From positions 104,003 through 168,002 of the forward strand of contig DPJG01000020.1 in NCBI GenBank assembly GCA_003543135.1: a stretch of DNA of 64,000 nucleotides, read 5' to 3'. Both the position numbers and the translations under genes were made by a program. Within the stretch, counting starts at the first letter, position 1. Every line of letters begins with the position of its first letter. The notes below the pieces were generated by a model that saw only the letters and a list, made by a program, of their open reading frames with translations, had not been told where the DNA came from and searched no databases. This DNA is from Rheinheimera sp. (lineage in GTDB: Bacteria > Pseudomonadota > Gammaproteobacteria > Enterobacterales > Alteromonadaceae). Below are positions 1-9,051 of the stretch, piece after piece.

Positions 1-631
1 TATTCCAGTTGGTATTCACCACACCATCACGCGCTGCTTTGGCCGGGCGAAACTCGCTGTTGTCTGAATCAGTGGTTTCGTGTAAATCCACATGAACCAG
101 TACCTTTGGTGCTTTGCTGGCCACTAAAGCCATAGCGGCGGCGGCTTCCTGGGAGAGGCTATTGGCCATAAAAGACCGGTTTGGGTCAACCGCCAATGGG
201 TTCCAGCGGTTGATGGTTTCGTAACCCCAGGGGCTGATACAAGGCAAAATCAGCAGATTAAAATGTGGCTGATACTGCGCAAATTTGTCGCGGATAAAAT
301 CTAAAGCACCATGCACGCCGCTGGTTTCATAACCATGCACACCGCCTGTCACCAGCACTGTGGCTTTATCGGCCTGCCAGATTTTGCTGGCAACGGCATA
401 AAGCGGATAGCTGCCAAGGCCAAGTGCCTGATAATCCAGGCTGCCGTACTGGAACAGCTCAGCCTGTGCTGCCAGCTCGGTTTTATCGGCAAACAGCCGG
501 GTTAAAGGGGTGATCACATCCTGTTGGTAACTGCGTTTTTGCTGTTGCTGGCTTAACCATAACGCTTTTTCGGCATCACCCCAGGGCTGGCCCGGAGTGC
601 CAATGGCATAAAGTGCACGGGTTGTTGTCAT
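1..631 (-). CDS. M14-family zinc carboxypeptidase, 3' end cut by the window
   Basis: The reading frame runs from an ATG at 631 to the window edge, giving the first 210 codons. The M14 zinc site is visible: HxxE at residues 99-102 (HGYE) and the third zinc ligand His184 in HVDLHE. An Asn-Arg pair at 151-152 (PNRSF) matches the substrate-carboxylate binding pair of the family. M14 enzymes remove C-terminal residues from peptides or deacylate related amides; the substrate here is unknown. No signal peptide is seen, so it is probably cytoplasmic. It lies 25 bases downstream of the DsbA-like gene on the same strand, so the two are likely co-transcribed. The catalytic Glu expected further C-terminal lies outside the window. 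Confidence 0.85.
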   Translation of the reverse strand, partial: MTTTRALYAIGTPGQPWGDAEKALWLSQQQQKRSYQQDVITPLTRLFADKTELAAQAELFQYGSLDYQALGLGSYPLYAVASKIWQADKATVLVTGGVHGYETSGVHGALDFIRDKFAQYQPHFNLLILPCISPWGYETINRWNPLAVDPNRSFMANSLSQEAAAAMALVASKAPKVLVHVDLHETTDSDNSEFRPAKAARDGVVNTNWN

Positions 632-656
632 CTGAACCTTCTGAAATATAAGTGTG

Positions 657-1322
657 TTATCTGGATGATGAATTTGCTGACTGCTGCTCGTCGGCAATTT
701 GTTGTAGTGCCTGTGCCAGCACAGCAGGCTCTTGTGCGCCGGAAATTAAATAACGTTGATTAATAATAAAAGCCGGCACCGAATGAATGCCATTGTGCCG
801 CGCTTGCTCGAGCTCAGCGCGCACTTCAGCGGCATACTGTGTTGATGCTAACAAAGTGACGGCTGCATTGCTGTCCAGGCCGGCTTTGGCAACACAATGT
901 AATAACACTGCGGGTTCGGCCATATTTTGCGCTTCGCCAAAATAAGCTTCAAACAAGGCCAACGCCAGTTGGTCCTGCCGGTTAAAGTTGCTTGCCCAAT
1001 ACATCAGGCGGTGAGCATCAAAAGTGTTGCAGGTGTAGCGCTGCTGCATCTTTTGAAAATTCAGCCCCAGATCGGCGGCAATGGCCATTAAGTTTTGTTG
1101 TGACTGGCGCATCGCCTCTTCACTTTGGCCATATTTTTTACTGAGGGCCGGTAAAATCGGCTCCGGAACTAAATTTGGATCCGGATTTAGCTCAAAAGCA
1201 CGCCAGTGCAGCTGTAGCTGCAGTTCAGGCAGGGTTTTAAACGCCTGTTGTAGCCGGGCAAAGCCGATGGCACACCAGGGGCAGGTAATATCTGAAACCA
1301 GGTCGATCCGGATAGTTTTCAT
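657..1322 (-). CDS. DsbA-family (FrnE-like) thiol oxidoreductase
   Basis: 221 residues. A CPWC dithiol motif sits at residues 14-17, right after a short first beta strand, and no signal peptide precedes it. This is the pattern of the cytoplasmic FrnE/2-hydroxychromene-2-carboxylate isomerase branch of the DsbA family, not periplasmic DsbA. The C-terminal half carries the usual cis-proline region (HSVPAFIIN, about residues 180-188). The family carries out disulfide exchange or glutathione-linked chemistry; the specific substrate cannot be read from sequence. The M14 peptidase gene follows after 25 bases, suggesting an operon. The start ATG at 1322 fits the family N-terminus. Confidence 0.85.
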   Translation of the reverse strand: MKTIRIDLVSDITCPWCAIGFARLQQAFKTLPELQLQLHWRAFELNPDPNLVPEPILPALSKKYGQSEEAMRQSQQNLMAIAADLGLNFQKMQQRYTCNTFDAHRLMYWASNFNRQDQLALALFEAYFGEAQNMAEPAVLLHCVAKAGLDSNAAVTLLASTQYAAEVRAELEQARHNGIHSVPAFIINQRYLISGAQEPAVLAQALQQIADEQQSANSSSR

Positions 1323-1413
1323 CGGCGCTCCAATCTTGTGGTGATGGCGAAGGGGCTGATCATAACCATGCGCTGGCGCTGCTGCTATAAGGTTGCGCCA
1401 GAGCGCAGGAATT

Positions 1414-1731
1414 TTAGCGTTGACGCCACCATTGGCTTACAAGCGCCAGTGGCAACAGCAGTAAGGTCCAGCCCAAAGACAACATAAAGACCTGGCTGAA
1501 CATCGACAATAAACCGGACTCCAGGTCGATATTGAGCGCAAAAATCACCAGCAGCGATAGCAGCAGGCAGAGTGTGGTGGGTTTAGCCCAGTGCCAGGGG
1601 CAGAGTTTTGGCAAAAACTGCCTGGCCGTTAACCACAAAATAATGCAGGGGCTGAGCGCCAGCGCCAGGCCAAGACCCAGCATTAACAGCATAAAAATGG
1701 CGGCAACGGCCTGTTGTAATAAATTTGCCAT
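1414..1731 (-). CDS. small integral membrane protein of unknown function
   Basis: 105 residues with about three hydrophobic segments (roughly residues 8-35, 52-68 and 75-98) and a short basic tail ending WWRQR. I do not recognise a family. It starts 43 bases after the ybdD stop on the same strand and is probably the last gene of a cstA-ybdD-orf105 transcript. Position suggests an accessory role to the pyruvate transporter, but this is inference from context only. Confidence 0.6.
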   Translation of the reverse strand: MANLLQQAVAAIFMLLMLGLGLALALSPCIILWLTARQFLPKLCPWHWAKPTTLCLLLSLLVIFALNIDLESGLLSMFSQVFMLSLGWTLLLLPLALVSQWWRQR

Positions 1732-1774
1732 TAGAAAAGGCGCCTGTAGTTGTGTTTAAAATTAAGCCTCAGCA

Positions 1775-2002
1775 TTAACAACAACGTTTAACGCCCTGCC
1801 ATTTTTGCTGTTGCTCCCGCTTAAAAAAAGCGTGGCGGCACAAAGGTGTTTCATCCGGGTGATGCAGTGCCTGATGCTGTAAATAACGTTCATAAGCATC
1901 ATCACCGCTCAGTTCCCGCAACAAAGACCAGCCTTGTTTTAGTTTTAAGCGCAGCGCCTGGCCAAATTGGCGGCAGGCACTGCGTGCTGTGGCAAGTTGC
2001 AT
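1775..2002 (-). CDS. ybdD: YbdD/YjiX family protein (CstA accessory)
   Basis: 75 residues. The sequence (LSGDDAYERYLQHQALHHPDE, then a Cys-rich basic end KRCC) matches the short YbdD/YjiX family, which almost always sits beside CstA/BtsT-type carriers and supports pyruvate uptake in E. coli. Its ATG overlaps the cstA stop codon by one base (TGATG), so translation is probably coupled. Length is as expected for the family. Confidence 0.85.
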   Translation of the reverse strand: MQLATARSACRQFGQALRLKLKQGWSLLRELSGDDAYERYLQHQALHHPDETPLCRHAFFKREQQQKWQGVKRCC

Positions 2003-4077
2003 CAGGCGGTTGCTCCCTGTTGAGTTTCCAGTCTGGTCTGCTGATAAGGTGTTTCTTTAGACTCAGGCACAGGCAAACCACGCAGATGGCGGCTGGCCAT
2101 TCTGAGCATATCTAAAATAATGATCCACAAGAGCGCAGCAAATAACATGGCAAGCCAGGCGTCGAGCTGCTGGTTAAAAATCAGCTGTGGCGCTACTGCG
2201 GCTTTTTCCGGCGGCAGCACACCACTGGCCAGTTTTTGGCTGAGATCGTCTGCGGCAGCAAAAAAACCAAGCCTGGGATTGTCGCTTGCCACTTTTTCGT
2301 ACACTGCTGTGCTGGTCAGAATGGTTAACCACAGCAGCGGCAGGGCTGTCACCCACACATATTTGAGTTTGCCGGATTTAATCAGAATGCCGGTGCAGAC
2401 ACAAAGGGCAATGGCGGCCAGCATCTGGTTGGCGATGCCAAATAGCGGCCACAGAATATTGACGCCGCCGTTGGGGTCGATCACGCCTATATATAAAAAA
2501 TAACCCCAGCCCGCGACCACCAGAGCACTGCTGAAAATCACCGAAGGATACCAGCTGGTACGGCCCAGTTTGGGCCAGAGATTACCCAGCATATCCTGCA
2601 GCATAAAACGGCCAACGCGGGTGCCGGCGTCCAGTGTGGTCAGAATAAACACGGCTTCAAACATAATGGCAAAGTGATACCAGATGGCTAATAAGTGCTC
2701 GCCAAAAGCCGACGCAAAAATGCTGGCCATACCCACAGCCAATGAAGGTGCACCGCCGGTGCGGGCAAATAAGGTGGCTTCACCCATGGCTTTGGCTAAA
2801 GCGTCCATTTGCTCTACGGTCACAGGGAAACCCCAGCTGGTGATAGTAGCCACTGCTTCACTGGGCAAAGCACCGACAATACCGGCCGGGCTATTAATCG
2901 CAAAATAAATCCCTGGTTCCAGCACTGTGGCGGCAATTAACGCCATCACAGCAACAAAAGATTCGAGCGCCATACCACCATAACCAATCATCGGGATATC
3001 CCGTTCATTACTCAGCAGCTTGGGTGTGGTGCCGGATGCGATCAGCGCATGGAAACCGGAAATAGCACCACAGGCGATGGTAATAAACACAAAAGGAAAA
3101 ATGGATCCTGCAAAAATAGGCCCGCTGCCGTCGGTAAACTGAGTCAAAGCCGGCATTTTAATCTCTGGCTGCAACACAATAATGGCGGCGGCCAAAAGCA
3201 GCACTGTGCCGAGTTTCATAAAGGTGGATAAATAATCCCGTGGGGCCAGCAATAACCACACCGGCAATACAGCGGCGAGAAAACCATAACCAATGACACC
3301 AAAAGCCAAAGGCAAACCCGGATGGTTAAACAGCTCACGCAGCACAGGTTGTTGGTCGACCCAGCCACCACCGCCTACTGAAAGCAGCAGCAAAATGACG
3401 CCAAGCAAAGAGCCTTCCAGCACCCGGCCCGGGCGGATATAACGCATATAAATGCCGACAATAATGGCGATAGGAATAGTGGCAATCACAGTGGAGGTGG
3501 CCCAGGGCGAGTGTTTCATCGCATTCACCACCACCAGGCCCAAGACTGCAATCAGGATGATCATAATCAGCAAGGTGGCAAAAAGTGCTGCGGCGCCACC
3601 AATGGGCCCCAGTTCATCGCGCGCCATTTGACCAAGGCTTCGGCCATTACGGCGGGTGGAGAAAAACAGCACACACATATCCTGCACACAACCGCCGAGC
3701 ACACTGCCGGCTAAAATCCACAAGGTGCCGGGCAAATAACCAAATTGCGCAGCCAACGTGGGGCCAATTAAAGGGCCAGGGCCGGCAATAGCGGCAAAGT
3801 GGTGACCAAACACCACCCAGCGGTTGGTCGGCAGATAATCGCGGCCGTCATTGAGCCGTTCGGCTGGTGTAGCGCGGGTGTCGTCCAGCATTAAAATCCT
3901 GGCTGCCACCCAGGCGCTGTAAAAGCGGTAACCAATGGCATAAACACAAACTGCGGCGACGATAAACCACAGGGCATTAATAGATTCACCGCGGTGCAGC
4001 GCTATGCCGCCCACTGCGGACGCGCCCAACACCGAAATCCCCAGCCACAATAAAATATGGCCAATACGCTGCTGCAT
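2002..4077 (-). CDS. cstA: carbon starvation protein CstA, pyruvate/peptide carrier
   Basis: 691 residues, close to E. coli CstA (701). The protein is almost entirely hydrophobic helices and carries family stretches such as [19 protein letters not shown] (about 86-104) and the C-terminal [14 protein letters not shown] region. CstA proteins are inner-membrane carriers induced at carbon limitation, linked to pyruvate and peptide uptake. The gene is followed by ybdD with a one-base overlap. The 212-base gap before the divergent gene at 4290 holds the promoter region; I could not identify a convincing CRP site there. RBS AGGGAG lies just before the ATG. Confidence 0.92.
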   Translation of the reverse strand: MQQRIGHILLWLGISVLGASAVGGIALHRGESINALWFIVAAVCVYAIGYRFYSAWVAARILMLDDTRATPAERLNDGRDYLPTNRWVVFGHHFAAIAGPGPLIGPTLAAQFGYLPGTLWILAGSVLGGCVQDMCVLFFSTRRNGRSLGQMARDELGPIGGAAALFATLLIMIILIAVLGLVVVNAMKHSPWATSTVIATIPIAIIVGIYMRYIRPGRVLEGSLLGVILLLLSVGGGGWVDQQPVLRELFNHPGLPLAFGVIGYGFLAAVLPVWLLLAPRDYLSTFMKLGTVLLLAAAIIVLQPEIKMPALTQFTDGSGPIFAGSIFPFVFITIACGAISGFHALIASGTTPKLLSNERDIPMIGYGGMALESFVAVMALIAATVLEPGIYFAINSPAGIVGALPSEAVATITSWGFPVTVEQMDALAKAMGEATLFARTGGAPSLAVGMASIFASAFGEHLLAIWYHFAIMFEAVFILTTLDAGTRVGRFMLQDMLGNLWPKLGRTSWYPSVIFSSALVVAGWGYFLYIGVIDPNGGVNILWPLFGIANQMLAAIALCVCTGILIKSGKLKYVWVTALPLLWLTILTSTAVYEKVASDNPRLGFFAAADDLSQKLASGVLPPEKAAVAPQLIFNQQLDAWLAMLFAALLWIIILDMLRMASRHLRGLPVPESKETPYQQTRLETQQGATA

Positions 4078-4289
4078 AAAAACTCCCTGTTTACCCTTGT
4101 TGTGTTTTTATTGGTTTTTTATTCCCGGCGGCCAATCTTGTATCGGGCTGCGCTTTATTGTCAATCAAGTCAGGCCTTTAGCCCGGCGCTTTGTAACGCG
4201 TCACTGCGGGCTGGCGGAGCCGGCGTTGGCGGTTGTGTGCTTCTCAGGCATACTGCCGTTTTTTTCCGCCTGAATTGTTGAGGTGCCCG

Positions 4290-4673
4290 ATGCAAAAGGC
4301 CATAGGTATTTTTAGTGTGTTGTTTCTGCTCAGTTATTTAGTAGCAGTTGCTTATCAGTGGTTTGGCCTTGGGATCTGGTATTCCGGCGAGTTGCATTTG
4401 CAGCTGGTGCTGCTGAGTCTTGGTCTTTGGTATTTTGTCCGATTTGTGCAAAGTGGTTCTGTGTTGGCGGTGATTTTTGCCAGCATTTTATTACCTCAGG
4501 TGAAGTTATATTTTCAGTGGCAGCAAGGTGACAACAGTTTTCAGAATATGATTGGCGCTTATTACCTGTTGTTTTTACTTAGTTATGTGCTGGTGATTTA
4601 TCAAATTGCCAAACTTAAAAAACAATTGCGGCAAAGGGGGCAACAGGATGAAGGAAAAGTTGATGGACAATAA
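4290..4673 (+). CDS. small four-helix membrane protein, unknown function
   Basis: 127 residues from the ATG at 4290. I prefer this over the upstream ATG at 4233, because GAGG lies 7 bases before it and the extra 19 residues would not fit a membrane protein. Four hydrophobic segments are visible at about 4-24, 36-52, 56-72 and 86-106, followed by a charged tail (KLKKQLRQRGQQDEGK). No family recognised. Its 3' end overlaps the start of the acetyltransferase gene by 26 bases, so the two are probably co-transcribed. Confidence 0.6.
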   Translation: MQKAIGIFSVLFLLSYLVAVAYQWFGLGIWYSGELHLQLVLLSLGLWYFVRFVQSGSVLAVIFASILLPQVKLYFQWQQGDNSFQNMIGAYYLLFLLSYVLVIYQIAKLKKQLRQRGQQDEGKVDGQ

Positions 4674-5259
4674 CAAGCAAAACGACACCATCAGCAAAGT
4701 GGCGGTCCCCCAGTCTGAGCGGCTTTGTTATCGTTTGATGGACAATAACGACGCTGATTTGTTGTTTGAACTGGATCAGGACGAAGCCGTGATGCGTTAT
4801 ATCAATGGCGGCAATATCAGCAGCATGCAGGATATCCGGGAACGGATGTTGCCAAGAATGAACAGTTACCGCGACGAGGCAACAGGTTTTGGCCTGTGGC
4901 AGGTGAAGACCCGTGCCGATTATGCACCACTGCCCGACCGTTATATTGGTTGGGTGCTGATAAGGCCAATGGATTTTTTTGTGGGCACCGCCAAAAAAGA
5001 TGATGTTGAGCTGGGCTGGCGTTTTTTCCAATCCAGTTGGGGTTATGGTTTTGCCACTGAAGCCGCCAGGGCTGTGGCAGAAGCAGTGACCGCAGCCAAT
5101 CCGGCGATTTTGTATTGGTCAGCTATTGCCATGCCGGACAATAAAGCCTCCACCCGGGTGATGGAGAAACTCGGCCTGAGTTATGTCAAACAAGGACTGC
5201 ATCAAGACCCGTTGGGGGATGTGGAAGTGGTGTATTACCAGAAAAAGCTGACGCCTTAA
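4648..5259 (+). CDS. GNAT-family N-acetyltransferase (RimJ/RimL-like)
   Basis: 203 residues from ATG 4648, preceded by an AGGGGG stretch; a second ATG at 4663 is possible. The fold pattern is that of RimJ/RimL-type GNAT enzymes: an N-terminal R-L-x-x-x-D-A-D region, then ELGWRFFQSSWGYGFATEAA (about 130-150), which matches the acetyl-CoA binding loop, and a C-terminal NKASTRVMEKLGL segment, the standard end of the family. It transfers acetyl from acetyl-CoA to an amine; the acceptor is unknown. The start lies inside the previous gene, so coupling is likely. Confidence 0.8.
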   Translation: MKEKLMDNNKQNDTISKVAVPQSERLCYRLMDNNDADLLFELDQDEAVMRYINGGNISSMQDIRERMLPRMNSYRDEATGFGLWQVKTRADYAPLPDRYIGWVLIRPMDFFVGTAKKDDVELGWRFFQSSWGYGFATEAARAVAEAVTAANPAILYWSAIAMPDNKASTRVMEKLGLSYVKQGLHQDPLGDVEVVYYQKKLTP

Positions 5260-5268
5260 TACGTCAGC
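5247..5268. terminator. hairpin across the acetyltransferase stop, between convergent genes
   Basis: GCTGACG (5247-5253) and CGTCAGC (5262-5268) form a perfect 7-bp stem with an 8-base loop. It overlaps the stop codon at 5257-5259 and sits between two convergent genes. There is no U-run on either side, so its strength as a terminator is doubtful. Confidence 0.35.
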
Positions 5269-5290
5269 CTGTCCGGTGTTTCGCCCCTTG

Positions 5291-6799
5291 TTATTGGCAC
5301 AACACCAAAGCGCGGTATTCATCAAAGGCAAAATGGTCGGTCATGCCGCTGATCCAATCCTGCAATAAACGGCAGCGGTAATAATATTCGTCCAGCATCC
5401 GCTCAGGCGTTGTGATTGGTTGCTGCGCCAGCGCCTGCTGGTAACTCACCAGATGTTTGTGCGGCAGTTTACGCGCCAGCCGGCTCTCGAGTGGCAAGGA
5501 TTTGGCGCCTTCGGGGCTTATCACAGCAGAAAATTCTGCTGCGCTGAGTTTGAGTAAAGGCAACATTGCATCCAGCAAACCAGAAATAATCTTAAAACCC
5601 TGAATTTCCAGCATTTCTACTTCGCGGTCATTAAATACATGTTGCTGCGCCACCTTTTTAAAACTTTGGGTGATGGCATGGTATTGACTGTCATCTTCCA
5701 GCAAAGCCCGGTTCAGGTTGCCCTGATATACAGCTTCAATATGCTGAATAAACTGCTCAGCGGCATGATTGACCAGCGGATGGATCATGCTGACGCGCAG
5801 CCGGATAAAAAACTCATAAGTTGGGTTGATCCGGTCTTGTTGTGCCTGTTGCAGCGCTGTGTCTATCAATTGATCAAAAGGTGCAGAGCCTTTTAAACCT
5901 TTAATAGCTTTGTTGGCACCGGGCTGGCGGGCAAATTCGGCTTTTAACAAAGCCGCCAGTTTTTCCAGCGATAAAATGCCTTTTTCCACCGCGTCTTCAA
6001 TGTCGGCCAGACAATAAGAAATATCATCGGCCGCTTCCATAATGTAAGTCAGCGGATGGCGGCAATGGGGCTTGATGCCAAGCAGTTCATTTTGTTCAGC
6101 GACAAAAGCGGCTTCGCACTGATAAAAACCCGGTTTTTTCATCAGATAACTGAAGTTTGCCGGTGCGTCCTGCCGCGGCAGCCAGGCCGGTCTGGTGTAT
6201 TTTACAATGCAGGCCGACTGGCTGTAGGTCAGATTCATTTGTTGTAAGGTGACGATTAACCGCAGCCCCTGGGCATTGCCTTCAAAATTGCACAGCTCTT
6301 GTTGATACTGCTGCCACAGCGCGGCCTGAGCGTTGTTTTTATGTATATCCAGCGGACACAAGGCGGGCAGATGCTGGCTAAACCAGCGGTTAATGGCACT
6401 TTCACCGCTGTGACCAAAGGGGGGATTGCCAATGTCGTGCATCAGGCAGGCCATTTCGACCAGAGTTTCGCAGGCGCGTTCCAGCCCGGTCAGCTGATAC
6501 TGCTGCAATTGGCTGTCGCTGAGCTGGCGGAAAATGGTTTGCACAATAAAACGGCCCACCTGTTGCACTTCCAGCGAATGGGTCAGCCGGCTGCGCACTG
6601 CCGCATTACGTTCTAATGGAAATACCTGGGTTTTTTGCTGTAAACGCCGCACCACAGCCGAGTTGATAATACGGCCTCTGTCGCTTTCCAGCTGCATTTG
6701 CAGGTGTGCTGGCTGATAGTCCTGCTGTTGCCACTGGGTTTTACTCTGACTTTGTTTGGGCCGGACCGGCAAAATTTTGCTGCGAAAATTCATGCTCAT
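5291..6799 (-). CDS. dgt: dGTP triphosphohydrolase
   Basis: 502 residues, near the 505 of E. coli Dgt. The HD superfamily metal site is complete: His74 in RLTHSLEV, then His121-Asp122 in MHDIGNPPFGHSGES, and a later Asp in MEAADDISYCLADIEDAVE. The N-terminal RRLQQKTQVFPLE is typical of the long Dgt class. Dgt hydrolyses dGTP to deoxyguanosine and tripolyphosphate, so it adjusts the dNTP pool and can limit foreign DNA. It is a single gene, convergent with the acetyltransferase gene. AAGGA lies 11 bases before ATG 6799; an in-frame ATG at 6793 is an alternative start. Confidence 0.93.
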   Translation of the reverse strand: MSMNFRSKILPVRPKQSQSKTQWQQQDYQPAHLQMQLESDRGRIINSAVVRRLQQKTQVFPLERNAAVRSRLTHSLEVQQVGRFIVQTIFRQLSDSQLQQYQLTGLERACETLVEMACLMHDIGNPPFGHSGESAINRWFSQHLPALCPLDIHKNNAQAALWQQYQQELCNFEGNAQGLRLIVTLQQMNLTYSQSACIVKYTRPAWLPRQDAPANFSYLMKKPGFYQCEAAFVAEQNELLGIKPHCRHPLTYIMEAADDISYCLADIEDAVEKGILSLEKLAALLKAEFARQPGANKAIKGLKGSAPFDQLIDTALQQAQQDRINPTYEFFIRLRVSMIHPLVNHAAEQFIQHIEAVYQGNLNRALLEDDSQYHAITQSFKKVAQQHVFNDREVEMLEIQGFKIISGLLDAMLPLLKLSAAEFSAVISPEGAKSLPLESRLARKLPHKHLVSYQQALAQQPITTPERMLDEYYYRCRLLQDWISGMTDHFAFDEYRALVLCQ

Positions 6800-7081
6800 C
6801 AGCTGTGTTGTCCTTAGTGCTTGGCAAAAATGTTTTTATTGCTGTTTATTCAGCGAAATAGCTGCAGATTTACATATTCAGCGCTGCTTTGCCAGCACAG
6901 CAGGCCGCGCTGAGTCGCGTTACACCGGGCGCTGCGTTAAACAGGGGCTGGAACCGGGGTTTTTAGCAGAAGAGACCCTAAAACAGGGTTTTTAGTTACT
7001 TTATTGAAAATATAATTGTGTATTTGTGTTTATTTCTATAGCTTAAGCGGCTGCGCACAATAGTCAGAACAAGGACGCCCC
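6800..7081. other. divergent intergenic region dgt / lipoprotein
   Basis: About 280 bases without a credible gene. It carries an AT-rich stretch (7005-7035) with a TATAAT at 7011-7016 that could be a -10 box for the lipoprotein gene, but no good -35 at 17 bases. A small stem ACCCT/AGGGT (6975-6989) followed by T-rich sequence is also present. Nothing else stands out. Confidence 0.3.
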
Positions 7082-7285
7082 ATGAAACAAGCAATGCTCA
7101 TCTTAAGTTTTTCATTATTCACTCTGGCCGGCTGTGGTTCTACAGCAGCAAATCAGCCAGCAGAGGCCGGTAGTAATCAGGCTCAGGCGGTGCAGACAGA
7201 AAAACAAGGAGCAACCACAGTAAAAACCTGCCATGAACAACAGCGTACCGGTAGTCGTATGGCAAAAAGAACCTGTAAATCATAG
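7082..7285 (+). CDS. small lipoprotein, unknown function
   Basis: 67 residues. The signal peptide (MKQAMLILSFSLFTLAGC) ends in a lipobox LAGC with the acylated Cys at 18. The mature part is short, Ala/Gln-rich and then basic, with a closing region containing two Cys residues (TCHEQQRT and RTCKS) that could form a disulfide. RBS AAGGACG is close to the ATG. A strong terminator follows at once, so it is transcribed alone. No family recognised. Confidence 0.65.
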   Translation: MKQAMLILSFSLFTLAGCGSTAANQPAEAGSNQAQAVQTEKQGATTVKTCHEQQRTGSRMAKRTCKS

Positions 7286-7329
7286 TTTTGCCATTATGGT
7301 GCTTGTATAAGCCCCTTGATTGAATCCAT

Positions 7330-7357
7330 AACGCTGCAGTTTTGCAGCGTTTTTTTT
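7330..7357 (+). terminator. intrinsic terminator after the small lipoprotein gene
   Basis: Perfect 9-bp stem AACGCTGCA/TGCAGCGTT with a GTTT loop, followed by a run of T to 7357. It is correctly placed 45 bases after the lipoprotein stop. Confidence 0.85.
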
Positions 7358-7467
7358 ACCAACAGCATCACAAGAATATTGGCCGTAAAGCTTTGCATTG
7401 CCGGGCTTTCACAGCGGCATTTGCTCCGATATAGTAATAGCAACTGCTTGTGACGGACGACCCCTTT

Positions 7468-8109
7468 ATGACTGAGCAAATTCAGCAGGTTGAAAATCGT
7501 TTAAGAGAAATTAACCGGCTCAAACGCAAAATTACCTTTGGCAATATTCCGGCATTTTATCATTCGGTGTCGACTTCGCTTGGCATGGCAGAAGGCATGC
7601 TGAAATACGGTTTTGAAAACTCGCTTGATGTACTGACCGACAAAAAAAACTGGAATATCAAGTTACTGGGTGGTACCGAAGATAAGCTGGGCGACATCGT
7701 CTGTGCACAAAAACCGCGGATCTCGATTTATAAGGTGTTTACCAAAAACGGTTTTGAAGTGCATTGTGTGGCCTGGAAAGGCGATCATGAACTGCATACC
7801 GACCTGGTGAATCATCCGCAGATGGATTTTAAGTTCTGGCATCCGGGTTCAATGAAAGTGGTGTTTCGTATTGCGCAGCTGCACACCTTTATCAAAATGT
7901 ATTTTGAACACGGCGATGAAGCGGATTTACAGCTGATCCGTTGTGCTCACAATATTGCCGAAGACTTTGTCGACCAGCTCATGCCCAAGTTTAATGTGCA
8001 AAAAGTCTATGGCGTCAGTGTACGTAACTTCTTTGATTTTGCTGAGCAAAAGTTTAAAGAAAAAGGTGAGCTTTACCTGCCGAATGTGTATCCATTCCAG
8101 AATGACTAA
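7468..8109 (+). CDS. conserved-looking hypothetical protein, 213 aa
   Basis: I chose ATG 7468; a GTG at 7450 in the same frame has no better ribosome site. The protein is soluble, with no signal peptide or membrane helix. An N-terminal basic helix (VENRLREINRLKRKI) is followed by a mixed alpha/beta region rich in aromatic residues (HPQMDFKFWHPGSMKVVFR, about residues 118-136). Composition, codon use and a good terminator upstream argue for a real gene. I do not recognise the family and see no catalytic motif. Neighbours (a lipoprotein before, a beta-barrel protein in opposite orientation after) do not suggest a function. Confidence 0.7.
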   Translation: MTEQIQQVENRLREINRLKRKITFGNIPAFYHSVSTSLGMAEGMLKYGFENSLDVLTDKKNWNIKLLGGTEDKLGDIVCAQKPRISIYKVFTKNGFEVHCVAWKGDHELHTDLVNHPQMDFKFWHPGSMKVVFRIAQLHTFIKMYFEHGDEADLQLIRCAHNIAEDFVDQLMPKFNVQKVYGVSVRNFFDFAEQKFKEKGELYLPNVYPFQND

Positions 8110-8118
8110 AAGCGCCGG

Positions 8119-8146
8119 CCTGTTGTGCTTGTTGTGACACAACAGG
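8119..8146. terminator. inverted repeat between convergent genes
   Basis: CCTGTTGTG (8119-8127) pairs perfectly with CACAACAGG (8138-8146) over a 10-base loop, directly after the 213-aa gene and before the convergent outer-membrane protein gene. There is no clear U-run; it probably acts weakly on both strands. Confidence 0.45.
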
Positions 8147-8171
8147 TCTGTTGACGCCGTTCTTTCAAAGG

Positions 8172-8858
8172 TCAGAACAAATAACTGACACCCAGCGCCA
8201 CTACCGGCCAGGCTTTCAGATCTTTGCTGTCATCTTCAAAATTAGTGGTTTCTTTGTCCAGGTTTTGTTGTAACAAGGCCTGTGCTGCCGGGTCGCTCAG
8301 TTGTTTACTGGTGCTCAGCTGCACCTGTGGCGCGCCTTGTAAGAACACACCAATGTCGAGGTTCATCGAAAAACCACCATCGCCGGCAAAAGCATTGCCC
8401 CAGCCAAAACCCAGATAAGGCGCTGCTGACTTAAAGTCGATGCGGCCATTGACGGTGCCAACATCGGCAGCGCTGTATACATTATCGCCAATTTCATAAC
8501 TGCCACTGGGCACGGCGCTGCCAACAAACTGATTGGCATTGTTGCCATAACCTGCTGTTAAACGAAAGCTGCCGGCCAGCGGGTGAAAGTCGACCAACAG
8601 GCTGGTGGCGCCTATATCCAGCTCCAGATCAAATTCCAGATCGCTGTTACCACCCGATGATGATTCGGTGATCTGGCGACTGAATCTGGTATGTTGTAAA
8701 CGCAGATTAAAGCTGTCGCTTGCCTGAGCCACCAGTTCCAGGCCTAAACCCAAAGTGCCACCCTTGACGCCAACGGCTAAAACGTCCGCTGCAACCTGAG
8801 TGCTGCTGAGACTGCAGGCAAAAACAACTGCGGCAGATAAAGTGGTTTTCTGTAACAT
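8172..8858 (-). CDS. outer-membrane beta-barrel protein (OmpW/YfaZ-like size), unknown role
   Basis: 228 residues from ATG 8858, chosen because AAGGAAG lies just before it and the signal peptide then starts properly (cleavage likely after VAA, near residue 24). The mature chain alternates polar and hydrophobic residues, is Gly-rich, and ends in a terminal Phe (VSYLF), the signature of outer-membrane barrels. Repeated motifs such as LGLGLELVAQASDSFNLRLQ suggest about eight strands. No ligand motif is seen. A cargo cannot be assigned. Confidence 0.7.
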   Translation of the reverse strand: MLQKTTLSAAVVFACSLSSTQVAADVLAVGVKGGTLGLGLELVAQASDSFNLRLQHTRFSRQITESSSGGNSDLEFDLELDIGATSLLVDFHPLAGSFRLTAGYGNNANQFVGSAVPSGSYEIGDNVYSAADVGTVNGRIDFKSAAPYLGFGWGNAFAGDGGFSMNLDIGVFLQGAPQVQLSTSKQLSDPAAQALLQQNLDKETTNFEDDSKDLKAWPVVALGVSYLF

Positions 8859-9051
8859 CTGATCTTCCTTGTGTTGGATTCGGCGGCCTCTTGCATGCTG
8901 CAAGGCCGGCCGGCTATGCAAAAGCGCGTTATTGTGCCCAGTTTGTCTATCGGAGACAAGGTGAAAACATCAAGCCGGCTGAAGCAGACACAGATCCATG
9001 TTATGTTGCAGTCCGTTTTTGCTTAGGTTGATGAAATAAGAGTGATTTGAT

